Of a DNA stretch of 64,000 nt, positions 9,341-17,607 are shown one piece after another. Position 1 is the stretch's first letter. The number at the start of each line of letters is the position of its first letter. The DNA lies in contig NZ_KB976987.1 of the NCBI RefSeq assembly GCF_000399685.1, forward strand, positions 988,804-1,052,803. Direction: 5' to 3'. The translations under genes were made by a program, and so were the position numbers. The notes under the pieces were generated by a model. The model worked only from the letters and a program-made list of their open reading frames with translations, was not told where the DNA came from and did no database searches. The DNA comes from Acinetobacter pittii ANC 4050 (lineage in GTDB: Bacteria > Pseudomonadota > Gammaproteobacteria > Pseudomonadales > Moraxellaceae).

Positions 9341-10496
9341 AACAAATACACCGCTTACTGATAATACGCTTATTACCCGTGAAGCGACTTTGGCAGATGA
9401 TCAGGCTTTACGAGAGTTAATTGCCGTACCGATGACCACCAAAGGCATACAAATTAGCTTTCAGCGTGAACCGAGTTATTTTAGGGCATCCGACATTGTC
9501 TATCGGCATAAACTGCACGTCGTGATTGAAGACACCGAGAGTCAAAAGAAGGTGGCTTGTTATAGCAACGGTTACCGTCCGTGTTATATCGATCGAACCG
9601 TTCAAAATTTAAGATATGCGGGAGATTTACGGGTAGACCATAGCTATCGTGGTAAATCACTGGTAAAGGTTTTAGGCAAGCATGTAAAAGATACGATGCA
9701 CGCACCTAACTTTAGCCAAATGATTATTTTTGATGATAACCATGCCGCGCGCGCTGCCATCCAAACGGGCAAAACGGGAATGCCTGATTATTATGACGAA
9801 GGACTCATTGAGACACTCAGTCTAACTGACTTAGGTACAAAACGAAAAATCACGGCTTTTTTAAAGCAGACTTCTCAGCAGAGTGACATTCAAGAAGTCC
9901 GTAACTGTGTTGCCGAAGCCAAACATGTACCCGCAATGAATCAGTTTATTAGCGACATGGCAGAGTTTTATAACTTTATTCCAGCTTATAACTTTGAAGA
10001 ACTGGCGCAAGGACATCAGTATTTTTCAGGCATAAAACTCTCAGACTTTTCACTTTATTTTAAAGGTGAAAAACTGGTGGGCATGTTTGGTTTGTGGGAT
10101 CAGCATAGTATTAAGCAAACCAAAATTTTGCATTACAGCTCAGCCATTGGCGTGCTTAGACCCATTTACAACTTGTTGACTCCAATCACCAAAGGTATGC
10201 GTTTGCCTAAACTCGGCGACTCTATCCAGTACCATGTGCTACATACCCTCATGTGCCATCCCGAAGATTTAGCTTTGCATCACAAAATGCTTGAAGATGC
10301 CTATAGCAAGTCAAAACAGCAGGGCGTTGGTGTGGTGAGTTTTACGCTTTCCCATAAAGACCCGCGTTATCAGTTAAACCAGTTTTATAAAGGTGAGCGC
10401 CTAACAGGGATGCATGGTTTTATTAGCTATGAGGGCGACCCAAGGCCAAATTTTGATAAAAACTTGATTCCATACTTAGAGGTTGGGCGTATTTAA
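9333..10496 (+). CDS. GNAT-family acyltransferase, last gene of the GH3/exporter operon
   Basis: 387 aa. The N-terminal half carries GNAT hallmarks: TREATLADDQALRELI (helix 1) and LRVDHSYRGKSLVKVLGKHV, where RGKS-type residues form the acyl-CoA pyrophosphate loop. The C-terminal half (from ~190) looks like a second, degenerate GNAT-like fold. It overlaps the TolC gene by 8 bases, so it is co-translated. Likely transfers an acyl group in making the exported metabolite; the substrate is unknown. No terminator is evident in the 80 bases before the convergent HD gene. Confidence 0.7.
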   Translation: MNKTNTPLTDNTLITREATLADDQALRELIAVPMTTKGIQISFQREPSYFRASDIVYRHKLHVVIEDTESQKKVACYSNGYRPCYIDRTVQNLRYAGDLRVDHSYRGKSLVKVLGKHVKDTMHAPNFSQMIIFDDNHAARAAIQTGKTGMPDYYDEGLIETLSLTDLGTKRKITAFLKQTSQQSDIQEVRNCVAEAKHVPAMNQFISDMAEFYNFIPAYNFEELAQGHQYFSGIKLSDFSLYFKGEKLVGMFGLWDQHSIKQTKILHYSSAIGVLRPIYNLLTPITKGMRLPKLGDSIQYHVLHTLMCHPEDLALHHKMLEDAYSKSKQQGVGVVSFTLSHKDPRYQLNQFYKGERLTGMHGFISYEGDPRPNFDKNLIPYLEVGRI

Positions 10497-10576
10497 TCTT
10501 AAGAGAGGTTCGCCGTAGGTTATTAATGCGCAAAAATTTACGGATGTTATCCATAACCTTGCTCTTGCATAGATCT

Positions 10577-11011
10577 TTATTTCTTTTGGGCCGTTGAAAC
10601 AATTAACATGGTTTGAAGGTAATAATCTACACGTGAGTGATTATTGTCCTTATGTGAGTTATGCGCATTAAAGGCGGCGTCATGAAGTTTTACGACTCGA
10701 GCGATCGGATTCGAACTACAACGAATTAAATATTCCTCGCGTGTTTCACTTTCCCGTTTTGTTAATGCATCAACGGCATCGCGGACTTCTTTTCCAAATA
10801 AGCTTTCGATTTTGTCTAGCGTAAGAGGCGTGTCTTCAACGCTATCGTGTAGAAGGGCTGTAATAATATAAACTTCTGAAAATTGATGCTCAATTAATGA
10901 ATTGACCACGCCTTTAATATGGTACTCAAAGTAATCATGAGGACCATACTTTTGACCTTGATGAGATTCTTTTGACAATTTCTCTGCGAGTTCAACTTTA
11001 TTTTGAGTCAT
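10577..11011 (-). CDS. HD-domain protein (MESH1/SpoT hydrolase-like)
   Basis: 144 aa. H-D pairs and spacing fit the HD phosphohydrolase fold: YFEYHIKGVVNSL (first His), ALLHDSVEDTPLT (the HDxxEDT signature of RelA/SpoT hydrolase and MESH1 domains) and RVVKLHDAAFNA, where MESH1 usually has VKLADxxxN. The KLHDA variant may change or weaken activity. It is shorter than MESH1 (~180 aa) and has no synthetase or TGS domain. It could hydrolyse (p)ppGpp or another nucleotide. Single gene convergent with the GH3 operon. Confidence 0.7.
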   Translation of the reverse strand: MTQNKVELAEKLSKESHQGQKYGPHDYFEYHIKGVVNSLIEHQFSEVYIITALLHDSVEDTPLTLDKIESLFGKEVRDAVDALTKRESETREEYLIRCSSNPIARVVKLHDAAFNAHNSHKDNNHSRVDYYLQTMLIVSTAQKK

Positions 11012-11340
11012 TTTTTGCTCTTGTTACTTTAAGTATATGGCACGGTCTAATTTGTGAGATGGGTCGTTTAAATCACAAGTTTATACTGAATAGTGACTCA
11101 TAAAAACACCGCTTAATAACAGTAATCACTCATTTTTATTTATTCACTCTTTGTTGATGTGAGCCAAATCAGACCTTAAGTTTTCAAAATTTTAAACTTT
11201 AACTTAATGATATAAAAGATGATTGTAAATATTACTTAAGAGTTTCCTTAATTATCTAATTAAATGAAAAATAATAACTATTTAAATAATTTCTAGCCAA
11301 TTTCACATTGACACCTCAAATATTGGAGATTACCATTTGC

Positions 11341-11390
11341 GGGCTGGCCTACATTGCCAGTCGGTTGTCGCAGACCGTTTTAAGACCGCA
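11341..11390 (+). ncRNA. C4-like antisense RNA (phage immunity type)
   Basis: A stem-loop CTGGC-CTACATT-GCCAG (11344-11360) is followed by TCGCAGAC (11368-11375) and TTAAGAC (11380-11386). Both are exactly complementary, in the right order, to GTCTTAA (11489-11495) and GTCTGCGA (11499-11506) inside the next reading frame, with spacers of 4 and 3 bases. Two short antisense blocks after a hairpin and next to a small Icd/Ash-like frame is the layout of the C4 RNA of phages P1/P7 and the CI RNA of P4. Ends of the RNA are approximate. Confidence 0.5.
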
Positions 11391-11422
11391 TCAGGATTAT
11401 TTCTTCTGAGGAATAGTTTTGT

Positions 11423-11629
11423 GTGAGCATCTCCTCGTTCCCTCCCGTTGCGGTAGGACGGGAGAGGGACACCCTCGGGTGTGCTGGAGTCTTAACCAGT
11501 CTGCGAACCCTCTTTCGTTCTGCCACCATAATTCTAATGTTTTGGCAGAACTCCATATATAAGGAGTTGGCTTTGCATATTCATCATTTCTTGGCAGCTA
11601 TTGCCAAAAGCTATAACAACACAGCTTAA
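11423..11629 (+). CDS. Icd/Ash-like small phage-type protein
   Basis: 68 aa from GTG; TGAGGAATAG lies just upstream. The core GRERDTLGCAGVLTSLRTLF resembles the conserved part of the Icd-like/Ash family (host cell division inhibitor of P1-like immunity regions), by memory only. The antisense target sequences 11489-11506 lie inside this frame, over the TSLRTLF codons. It may be a translated inhibitor, or mainly a leader controlling the TetR gene downstream. A few genes on both sides look chromosomal, so this is a fragment rather than a prophage. Confidence 0.45.
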   Translation: MSISSFPPVAVGRERDTLGCAGVLTSLRTLFRSATIILMFWQNSIYKELALHIHHFLAAIAKSYNNTA

Positions 11630-11825
11630 AAATTTAAAGCAGCTTGATTGCCGTAAGGCTTTTTAGGCTTTAGCTCGTTATTACTTAAAACTTTCATCAA
11701 CAACTAAAACTTGAGATGTGCTGGGCACAGTCTTTACGGCTTTGCTATGCCTTTTTTTCTCCCTAAAGGCGGCAGTTTTTATATCTCATTTATATACAAC
11801 AATAATTTTTTATAACGGTAAAAAT

Positions 11826-12374
11826 ATGCAGCATTTAGTTCTCCCAACACGTGCATTAAAAGTCGTAAATAAATCAATTGAGCTATTTCATCACAACGGA
11901 TTTCATCTGGTCGGCATCGACAGAATTGTTAAAGAGTCTGAAATTCCAAAAGCGACTTTTTATAACTACTTTCACTCTAAAGAACGCTTTATTGAAATCT
12001 GTCTGATTGTGCAAAAAGAACGATTAAAAGAAAAAGTGGTTTCAGTGGTTGAATACGCCCATGACACAAGCGCAATCGATAAACTCAAAAAGCTCTATCT
12101 TTTACACGCAGACTTAGATGGGCTGTATTACTTATTATTTAAAGCCATTTTTGAAATAAAACTCACTCATCCAAAAGCCTATCAAACCGCCGTGAGATAT
12201 AGAACATGGCTCATCAACGAAATATATAGCCAGCTTAGAGCACTTAATGCCGATGTTTCCTTCAACGATGCCAAGCTATTTTTATATCTAATCGAAGGCG
12301 CGATTATTCAGGGCTTAAGTTTGGGTGAGCTTGATGAGAGAGTGGTTGAGGTGTTTTTGAGGGGGATGGGATGA
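11826..12374 (+). CDS. TetR/AcrR-family transcriptional regulator
   Basis: 182 aa starting MQHLVLPTRALKVVNKS. The helix-turn-helix spans roughly residues 28-50, with IVKESEIPKATFYNYFHSKE (the typical TetR KGxxYxYFxxK region). The C-terminal half is helical and unrecognised, as expected for a ligand domain. An upstream in-frame start at 11718 adds a hydrophobic stretch that does not fit the family, so ATG 11826 is used. The gene follows the C4/Icd-like locus by 197 bases, a place where P1-like elements carry genes under antisense control. Confidence 0.8.
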   Translation: MQHLVLPTRALKVVNKSIELFHHNGFHLVGIDRIVKESEIPKATFYNYFHSKERFIEICLIVQKERLKEKVVSVVEYAHDTSAIDKLKKLYLLHADLDGLYYLLFKAIFEIKLTHPKAYQTAVRYRTWLINEIYSQLRALNADVSFNDAKLFLYLIEGAIIQGLSLGELDERVVEVFLRGMG

Positions 12375-12515
12375 GATACTTTCAATTGTAAGATTAATAG
12401 GTAAGTCGAATATAAATTTGATTTTTTAAAAAAGCTCATATTACTAAAATAATTAATAATATGTATTATAATTCCACATATTTAAAATGAACTATTAAAG
12501 AAGTGATAAGAATTT

Positions 12516-13109
12516 ATGGAAATTTTTGAAGCTAATAAACTATTTCTTTTTATTGTTTTTGCTATACCGGGGTTTATTGCAATAAAAACTTACTCTTTAC
12601 TTTGCCCTAATCAAGAAAAAGAAAGTACAAAGTTAATAATCGATGCAATTACCTATAGTTGTTTAAATTATGCAATTTTAGGGCCTTTTATTTACATGAT
12701 GTTATTTAGTAAAAAGTGGGAATTTATTTGCTCATTCTTTACTATCTCATTTTATTCTTTCGTAATGCTTGTTTTTCCAGCATTACTTGCTTGGTTCTGG
12801 TTAAAACTTCGAAATATGAAGTTTTTTCAAAAAAATGCACCTCATCCAACTCCACGAGCATGGGATTATGTTTTTGCTCAAAAAAAACCATATTTTATAT
12901 TGGTAACTTTGGCAGATGGTAAACAATTAGCTGGAGAATATTCTGATGCATCTTTTACATCTAGTTATCCAGAAGAGGCTCAAATATTTTTAGAGAAAGC
13001 ATGGGTCATCAATTCTGATGGGGGGTTTGATAGAGAAAGGAATCAATCAGCAGGAATTTTAATATTGGCTAAAGATATACAAAGTATTGAGTTTTTTAAT
13101 CATTCGTAA
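12516..13109 (+). CDS. DUF6338-like membrane protein
   Basis: 197 aa. Three hydrophobic segments (about 10-25, 48-65, 75-95) are followed by a cytoplasmic part that starts NAPHPTPRAWDYVF. This segment (PxPTAWDxxF) together with ILVTLADGKQLAGEYSDASF and a final DIQSIEFF is what I remember of DUF6338. Nothing is known of its function. It is followed immediately by three micro-genes on the same strand, suggesting one unit. The AT-rich composition and accessory neighbours suggest transfer. Confidence 0.6.
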   Translation: MEIFEANKLFLFIVFAIPGFIAIKTYSLLCPNQEKESTKLIIDAITYSCLNYAILGPFIYMMLFSKKWEFICSFFTISFYSFVMLVFPALLAWFWLKLRNMKFFQKNAPHPTPRAWDYVFAQKKPYFILVTLADGKQLAGEYSDASFTSSYPEEAQIFLEKAWVINSDGGFDRERNQSAGILILAKDIQSIEFFNHS

Positions 13110-13151
13110 TAAGTTGAAGCTAACAGAATTTTTTTATATTTGGGTAGAAAT

Positions 13152-13295
13152 ATGTCAAAGAACTTACCTGCAATGGATGGGTATCAACCCATGATAAAAA
13201 TTCCACAAGATTTACAAACTAGGGGATATCAACCTCAACAACAAGTATCAAATAGCACTAGTACGCCAAAGAAAAACCCTCCGAAGAAACCATAA
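13152..13295 (+). CDS. GYQP micro-protein 1 (47 aa)
   Basis: ATG to TAA, 47 residues: MSKNLPAMDGYQPMI..., a second RGYQPQQQ and a Lys/Pro tail ending PPKKP. GGTAGAAAT is a modest ribosome site. It has no membrane segment and is rich in Pro, Gln, Ser and Thr, so probably disordered. It lies 42 bases after the DUF6338 gene and 17 bases before the next micro-gene. The repeated motif and shared ending with its two neighbours support real coding. Confidence 0.65.
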   Translation: MSKNLPAMDGYQPMIKIPQDLQTRGYQPQQQVSNSTSTPKKNPPKKP

Positions 13296-13312
13296 TTTAG
13301 TAGAGAAAATTA

Positions 13313-13471
13313 ATGAGTGATAAAAATAATCGTTTCCCAATTGGTGACGGATACAGCCCTTCATCAGGTAAACCTAATAATCCCCAACCAGGTGCTGGAT
13401 ACCAACCAGAGAAATCAAAAGGAACTAATCCGAGCAATCCTCAACCAGCTTCACCACCCAAAAAGCCTTAA
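13313..13471 (+). CDS. GYQP micro-protein 2 (52 aa)
   Basis: 52 residues from ATG 13313: MSDKNNRFPIGDGYSPSSG..., then AGYQPEKSKGTNPSNPQP and the ending SPPKKP. It shares DGYxP, GYQPxKSxGTNP and the PPKKP tail with the following micro-protein, and DGYxP/GYQP with the preceding one. The spacing of 17 and 15 bases to neighbours fits an operon. Third-position drift between copies, with peptide motifs kept, argues for selection on the protein. Confidence 0.65.
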   Translation: MSDKNNRFPIGDGYSPSSGKPNNPQPGAGYQPEKSKGTNPSNPQPASPPKKP

Positions 13472-13486
13472 TTAAGAGTGATAAAA

Positions 13487-13654
13487 ATGCCAGATAAAAA
13501 TAAGTTGGTTGATTTAAATGAGGGGTATCAACCTAATATTGTACCCAGACCATCTGAAGGTAATGTTAATTTAGGATATCAACCTGCTAAATCAACAGGA
13601 ACTAATCCTACAAATCTTCCACCGAAAACATCTTCACCTCCAAAGAAACCTTAG
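13487..13654 (+). CDS. GYQP micro-protein 3 (55 aa)
   Basis: 55 residues from ATG 13487: MPDKNKLVDLNEGYQPNIV..., LGYQPAKSTGTNPTNLPP and the ending SPPKKP. Same architecture as the two preceding micro-proteins: a polar N-terminus, two GYQP motifs about 17 residues apart, a GTNP segment and a Pro/Lys tail. A terminator follows 6 bases later, closing the unit. Function unknown. Confidence 0.65.
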   Translation: MPDKNKLVDLNEGYQPNIVPRPSEGNVNLGYQPAKSTGTNPTNLPPKTSSPPKKP

Positions 13655-13659
13655 TAAAA

Positions 13660-13689
13660 AGAGTCCATTTCCTCTAAAAGGTGGACTCT
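13660..13689 (+). terminator. terminator after the GYQP micro-genes
   Basis: AGAGTCCA (13660-13667) pairs with TGGACTCT (13682-13689), with further pairing in the loop and an A run before and AGTTTT after. A closely similar hairpin (GAATCCAC...GTGGACTC) lies at 52902-52930. Confidence 0.7.
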
Positions 13690-13727
13690 AGTTTTAATTA
13701 TTTGGATTTATATTTTATAGAGTAATT

Positions 13728-14237
13728 TTAATCTCTGATAATTTGTAAAATTTGTTCTTCTGATAATTCATACTTTTGCTCTAATTGTTCCCATTTAGTT
13801 AACATTTTTTGATATGTTGACGTCATAGGAAAATGTGAGTTTAATTCTCCATTTTCAATAACCTCACTAAATCGTCCAGCATCGCCAAGAGCTTCAGCGA
13901 AATACATGAGTTCACCTTCATTATTTCCATCAAAGCCTTTAAATGTAATCTCTGATTTTTTTAATTGTTTTTTTGTCTTTAATTGTTCATAACTGTTGAG
14001 TAAAGCTCTATATAATGAAAGGACATTTATAACAAAATTAGCACTCTCATCATCTAAATTTTCTCCAATAGAATCAAAAATTTGTTCATACAACCATTTG
14101 TGACCATCTTTAAGTTGTTTTGAAATTCTAAGAAAATATTCTGTTTCATATTCATTTTCAGCTAATTTGCTAAGAAGTTCATATTGATTAGCAAGAATTA
14201 AGCGTTCTGTATCAGTTAAATTTTTTAAATTAGACAT
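13728..14237 (-). CDS. yfbU: YfbU family protein
   Basis: 169 aa, matching E. coli YfbU (~164) along its length: LTDTERLILANQYELLSKL at the start, ITFKGFDGNNEGELMYF in the middle (YfbU has VTFLGFDAATE), and TYQKMLTKWEQL with a final LSEEQILQIIRD. E. coli YfbU has been linked to toxin-like cell death effects in overexpression work, but its biochemical role is not established. Single gene, convergent with the micro-gene unit. Confidence 0.85.
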   Translation of the reverse strand: MSNLKNLTDTERLILANQYELLSKLAENEYETEYFLRISKQLKDGHKWLYEQIFDSIGENLDDESANFVINVLSLYRALLNSYEQLKTKKQLKKSEITFKGFDGNNEGELMYFAEALGDAGRFSEVIENGELNSHFPMTSTYQKMLTKWEQLEQKYELSEEQILQIIRD

Positions 14238-14382
14238 TATTTTACCATTTTAAGTTGTAAGTAATGGTTATATTGGTATGTAATTCAGTGAATACAAGTT
14301 TTTAATTAAAAATGCTCAAAATAATCGTAAACAGATTTTGGTATACTATTTAATATTACCCCCCCAAAATAAAGTTCATCTA

Positions 14383-15266
14383 TCAATTAATTTTTAAACT
14401 CAAAGTCTTTTCCAAAAACTTGTCGCTTTTAGATTTCCAGATATTAGTAGGTACTGGATGTTTAGCATCTTGTATAAGTTCTAAGGTGTTTGGAATACCT
14501 TTATTGTCGAGTAATTGATGTAGTTGAATACTTCGCTTTGGGTCAACAATTGGGTCTTTGGTGCTAACCAATATAAGAGTAGGTGGATACTGAGGCGAAA
14601 TCGGTAATGATGATCTAGTTGCGGACGCAGTTTCTATATTTTTTTCAGCAGTGATTGATTCATTTATTTCTTTCATTACATTTGCTGGTAATGTTCTAGT
14701 GTTAGAACTCCACTGAGCATACATACCTTTAAAATCATAAAACCCCGATACCAGAACCAATGCGTTTATCTTTCCAGTGTTAGCCGCAACATTTACTATA
14801 GATGCACCACAACTAATTCCCATCACTACAACTTTGTTTTGGTCAACATGGGGCTGTGATCGAGCAAAATTAATAGCTTCCACAAGATTTTTTTGTGAGG
14901 CTTTACCACAAAAATCTGATTTTCCAGATGACTTACCATATCCACTCATAGATACAGCAAAACTGAAAAAGTTCTTTTAGCATATTCATTTAGCAAGCCA
15001 GAGCGTACAAAGGCTTTAGCACCTTGTTTGTCTTTTTGAATGCCATGTAAAAAGACAATTGCTGGATACTTTTTATCGGCAAAGAGATCTGGTTCTTTCC
15101 AGTAAATTTCAGTTGTTTGATTGTTTGCTGTTAAAAGTTGATGCTGTGCTTGCTTGATATAAATATAAGGAAGAATAGATACACGAAAAAAGGCATAGAA
15201 GCCCATAACTAAAATTAAAGGAAAGATGTAGTAAAGGGCTATATTCTTTTTCTGCTTAGAAAGCAT
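14383..15266 (-). pseudogene. alpha/beta hydrolase, single-base frameshift
   Basis: Two adjoining frames together make one hydrolase. The 5' part (from 15266) has a membrane anchor (~8-30) and the oxyanion segment YPAIVFLHGIQKDKQGA. The 3' part has GYGKSSGKSD, the nucleophile elbow VVMGISCGAS and a final DAKHPVPT His. The frame breaks at a run of four T at 14975-14978 (plus strand). Adding one base there restores a continuous reading ...YAKKNFFSFAVSMSGYGKSSG, giving about 294 residues. Either a recent loss-of-function deletion, phase variation, or a homopolymer sequencing error. Confidence 0.8.
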
Positions 15267-15421
15267 ATAGAACTCTATTGTAGTTATTTATGATGGGGAG
15301 TGATTCTCTAACTATTGAAATTGGAAATCAATATATAAATTTATTAATTGTTTTGCAAACTTGAATACTCAATACAAGGTTTGGAAGGTTTCTCCGATTG
15401 AGAAACTTTCCAATATAAAAA

Positions 15422-16348
15422 TTAAAGATGCTTTTGAAAGAATGGAATAATTTTTTCTAAAGCTTGAGCAACAGGCTCAGGTTGATCATATAAGTCATAA
15501 TGGCTTGCATCTTTCACCACAAAAAGATTTTTATCTTTAGAAGCAGCTTTGCTAAATAGCTCATAACCATCACGATAAGAACCGAACCCGCCCGGAATTT
15601 CACCAATCACAATTTGTAAGGGTTGGGTGAGTAGGTGTTCTGCCAAATGAAATGCATCGAACCCAACAGCAGCAGCTAAACTTGAAAAGCGAAGTTTATT
15701 TGGTGAACCTTCTGCCTGACCACGCGGGGTTTTGTAGTAATCAATCGCTTCTTTAATATCAATATCATTGATTCCAGCTTGTTCACGCGCTTGTTGTGAG
15801 TTTGGTATGTACTGGGTAATAAAGGGTTCAGCACCACGCGCTTCGGCAGTTCGCTGTGCAGCAATGGCTTCTAAAGTTTTAATGGCTGCATCAGGTGTTT
15901 GATCGCCTTCACGCATGAGACGACCATAATTTGCGCCTACAACAGTCGCCACCGCTTTAAAACGGCGTTCAGTCATAGCCGCATTAACCGCATAACCACC
16001 GCCACCACATACACCTAATACACCAATGCGGTTTTCATCGACATAGCTTAAGGTTGTGAGGTAGTCGGCCGCGCAGCGGAAATCTTCAACACGTGTTGCA
16101 GGGTCTTCAAGAAAGCGCGGTTCACCACCGCTAGCACCTTGATACGATGCATCAAACGCTAAAGTTATAAAACCAGCTTCAGTCAGTTTTTCACCATAGA
16201 TGCTGCCGGCAGTCTGTTCTTTACAACTACTAATGGGGTGAGCACATACAATGGCTGCGTATTTTTTGTTTTTATCAAAATATTTTGGAAAACAAATAGT
16301 TGCAGAAACATCAATGTTTTTATTTTTGAAGGTTACAGTTTTCATCAT
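15422..16348 (-). CDS. alpha/beta hydrolase, YcjY/dienelactone-hydrolase-like
   Basis: 308 aa. HPISSCKEQTAGSIYGEKL gives the oxyanion region and ITLAFDASYQGASGGEPR the DxxGxGxS-type strand. The nucleophile elbow is GVLGVCGGGGYA, with Cys114 where most hydrolases have Ser, a feature of dienelactone-hydrolase-like enzymes. The catalytic His is in VVKDASHYDLYD. GGAGATAAG precedes two possible ATGs. It is divergent from the LysR gene at 16456, with 107 bases between, the usual layout for a LysR regulator and its target. Substrate unknown. Confidence 0.75.
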   Translation of the reverse strand: MMKTVTFKNKNIDVSATICFPKYFDKNKKYAAIVCAHPISSCKEQTAGSIYGEKLTEAGFITLAFDASYQGASGGEPRFLEDPATRVEDFRCAADYLTTLSYVDENRIGVLGVCGGGGYAVNAAMTERRFKAVATVVGANYGRLMREGDQTPDAAIKTLEAIAAQRTAEARGAEPFITQYIPNSQQAREQAGINDIDIKEAIDYYKTPRGQAEGSPNKLRFSSLAAAVGFDAFHLAEHLLTQPLQIVIGEIPGGFGSYRDGYELFSKAASKDKNLFVVKDASHYDLYDQPEPVAQALEKIIPFFQKHL

Positions 16349-16455
16349 CTTATCTCCGAAAGAGAAACTAGGTCGATGAAATCAATATACCCGTAGTGAT
16401 TTATTATGATAATCCACTATAATTAGATAGCACTTATATTGAATACTTATAAATA

Positions 16456-17355
16456 ATGAAAGAAAATTTAAACGATTTGCATACTTTTATGGTCGTTGCT
16501 CAAGAACGGAGCTTTACCCGTGCAGCCGCAAAACTGAGAACGTCACAGTCAGCCATTAGCCAAACCCTCCGCAATTTAGAAGACCGAATTGGCATAAAAC
16601 TCTTATCACGAAACACAAGAAGCGTAGCGCCTACAGAAGCGGGGGAATATCTACTCAATTTGCTTCAACCTGCAATACAAGAAATAGAACATGGCATAAA
16701 TCAAATTAGTGCTTTAAAAAATGATCCAACAGGAACATTGCGTATCAGTGCAGATGAATATGGAATCCAAAGTGTTATATGGCCAGCAGTTGAAAAAGTC
16801 ATCCAACAATTTCCTAAAGTTTCAGTAGAAATCATCTCTGACTATGGTCTAGTCGATATTGTAGAAGGGCGTTTTGATGCAGGACTTCGAAGAGGCGGTT
16901 TGGTTTCTAAAGATATGATCGCTTTACAAGTGAGTGAGCCAATACAAATGCTAACGGTTGCCACCAAAGAATATTTGGATCGTTATGGTCACCCTAAGCA
17001 ACCAAAAGATTTAGTTGAACATCAGTGTATTAATTTAAGATTACCCACGCATGGTGAACTCTATCGTTGGCAATTTACTAAACAAGGTAAAACTCAGACA
17101 GTTACCGTTAACGCTAAAGTTATTTTTACAACCTTATCTCCAGTGCTTCAAGCAGCAAGAAGTGGTGTAGGAATCGCTTATTTACCTATTGATATGGTTC
17201 AACCTTATATTGAAAGTGGTGAGTTAGAAGAAACACTAAAGGACTGGCGACATAGCTATGAACCTTATCACCTGTATTATCCTCATAGACGTGAGCAAGC
17301 ACCTTTATTAAATATCTTAATCAATGCGTTAAAGGAAAATTTTAATAAGAGATAA
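16456..17355 (+). CDS. LysR-family transcriptional regulator
   Basis: 299 aa, the normal LysR length. The N-terminal winged HTH reads LNDLHTFMVVAQERSFTRAAAKLRTSQSAISQTLRNLEDRIG, of which RAAAKLRTSQSAISQTL is the signature helix pair. The effector domain follows (GTLRISADEYG at ~95, GRFDAGLRRGGL in the first lobe, PVLQAARSGVGIAYLP in the second). It probably controls the divergent hydrolase at 15422 from the shared 107-base region. Confidence 0.88.
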   Translation: MKENLNDLHTFMVVAQERSFTRAAAKLRTSQSAISQTLRNLEDRIGIKLLSRNTRSVAPTEAGEYLLNLLQPAIQEIEHGINQISALKNDPTGTLRISADEYGIQSVIWPAVEKVIQQFPKVSVEIISDYGLVDIVEGRFDAGLRRGGLVSKDMIALQVSEPIQMLTVATKEYLDRYGHPKQPKDLVEHQCINLRLPTHGELYRWQFTKQGKTQTVTVNAKVIFTTLSPVLQAARSGVGIAYLPIDMVQPYIESGELEETLKDWRHSYEPYHLYYPHRREQAPLLNILINALKENFNKR

Positions 17356-17607
17356 TTCTAAGTAAAGGTACTGTTAAAAATAATAATTCTGATATTGATA
17401 TTTCTAAGTCAGGAGTTGAGAGATGCAATTTCTAAGTTCCAATAACTCGGAAGAAAGAGATGTCATGCTAGAGCAGATTTTCAAACCAAGTAGCTGAATT
17501 AAAATAATAATTTAAAAATATAGTGTGATAAGTAAACCATAAGCGCTGTGTGATCAACCGAAAAAGTTAATGTTTTGACTTTTGGGGGAGAATATTGTTA
17601 TTTTATT
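17356..17607. other. intergenic region, possible 24-aa reading frame only
   Basis: Between the LysR gene and the MFS operator. The only frame of note is ATG 17423 to TGA 17497 (MQFLSSNNSEERDVMLEQI...), with AGGAGTTGAGAG before it. It has no recognisable similarity and may be a remnant. No RNA gene or terminator is clear. Confidence 0.3.

Noticed and set aside
11718..11825. N-terminal extension of the TetR protein from an upstream start
   Set aside because: The added residues are a hydrophobic stretch unlike any TetR N-terminus and ATG 11826 fits the family.
17423..17497. 24-residue peptide gene before the MFS transporter
   Set aside because: Has a fair ribosome site but no similarity, conserved motif or partner; kept only as a note.
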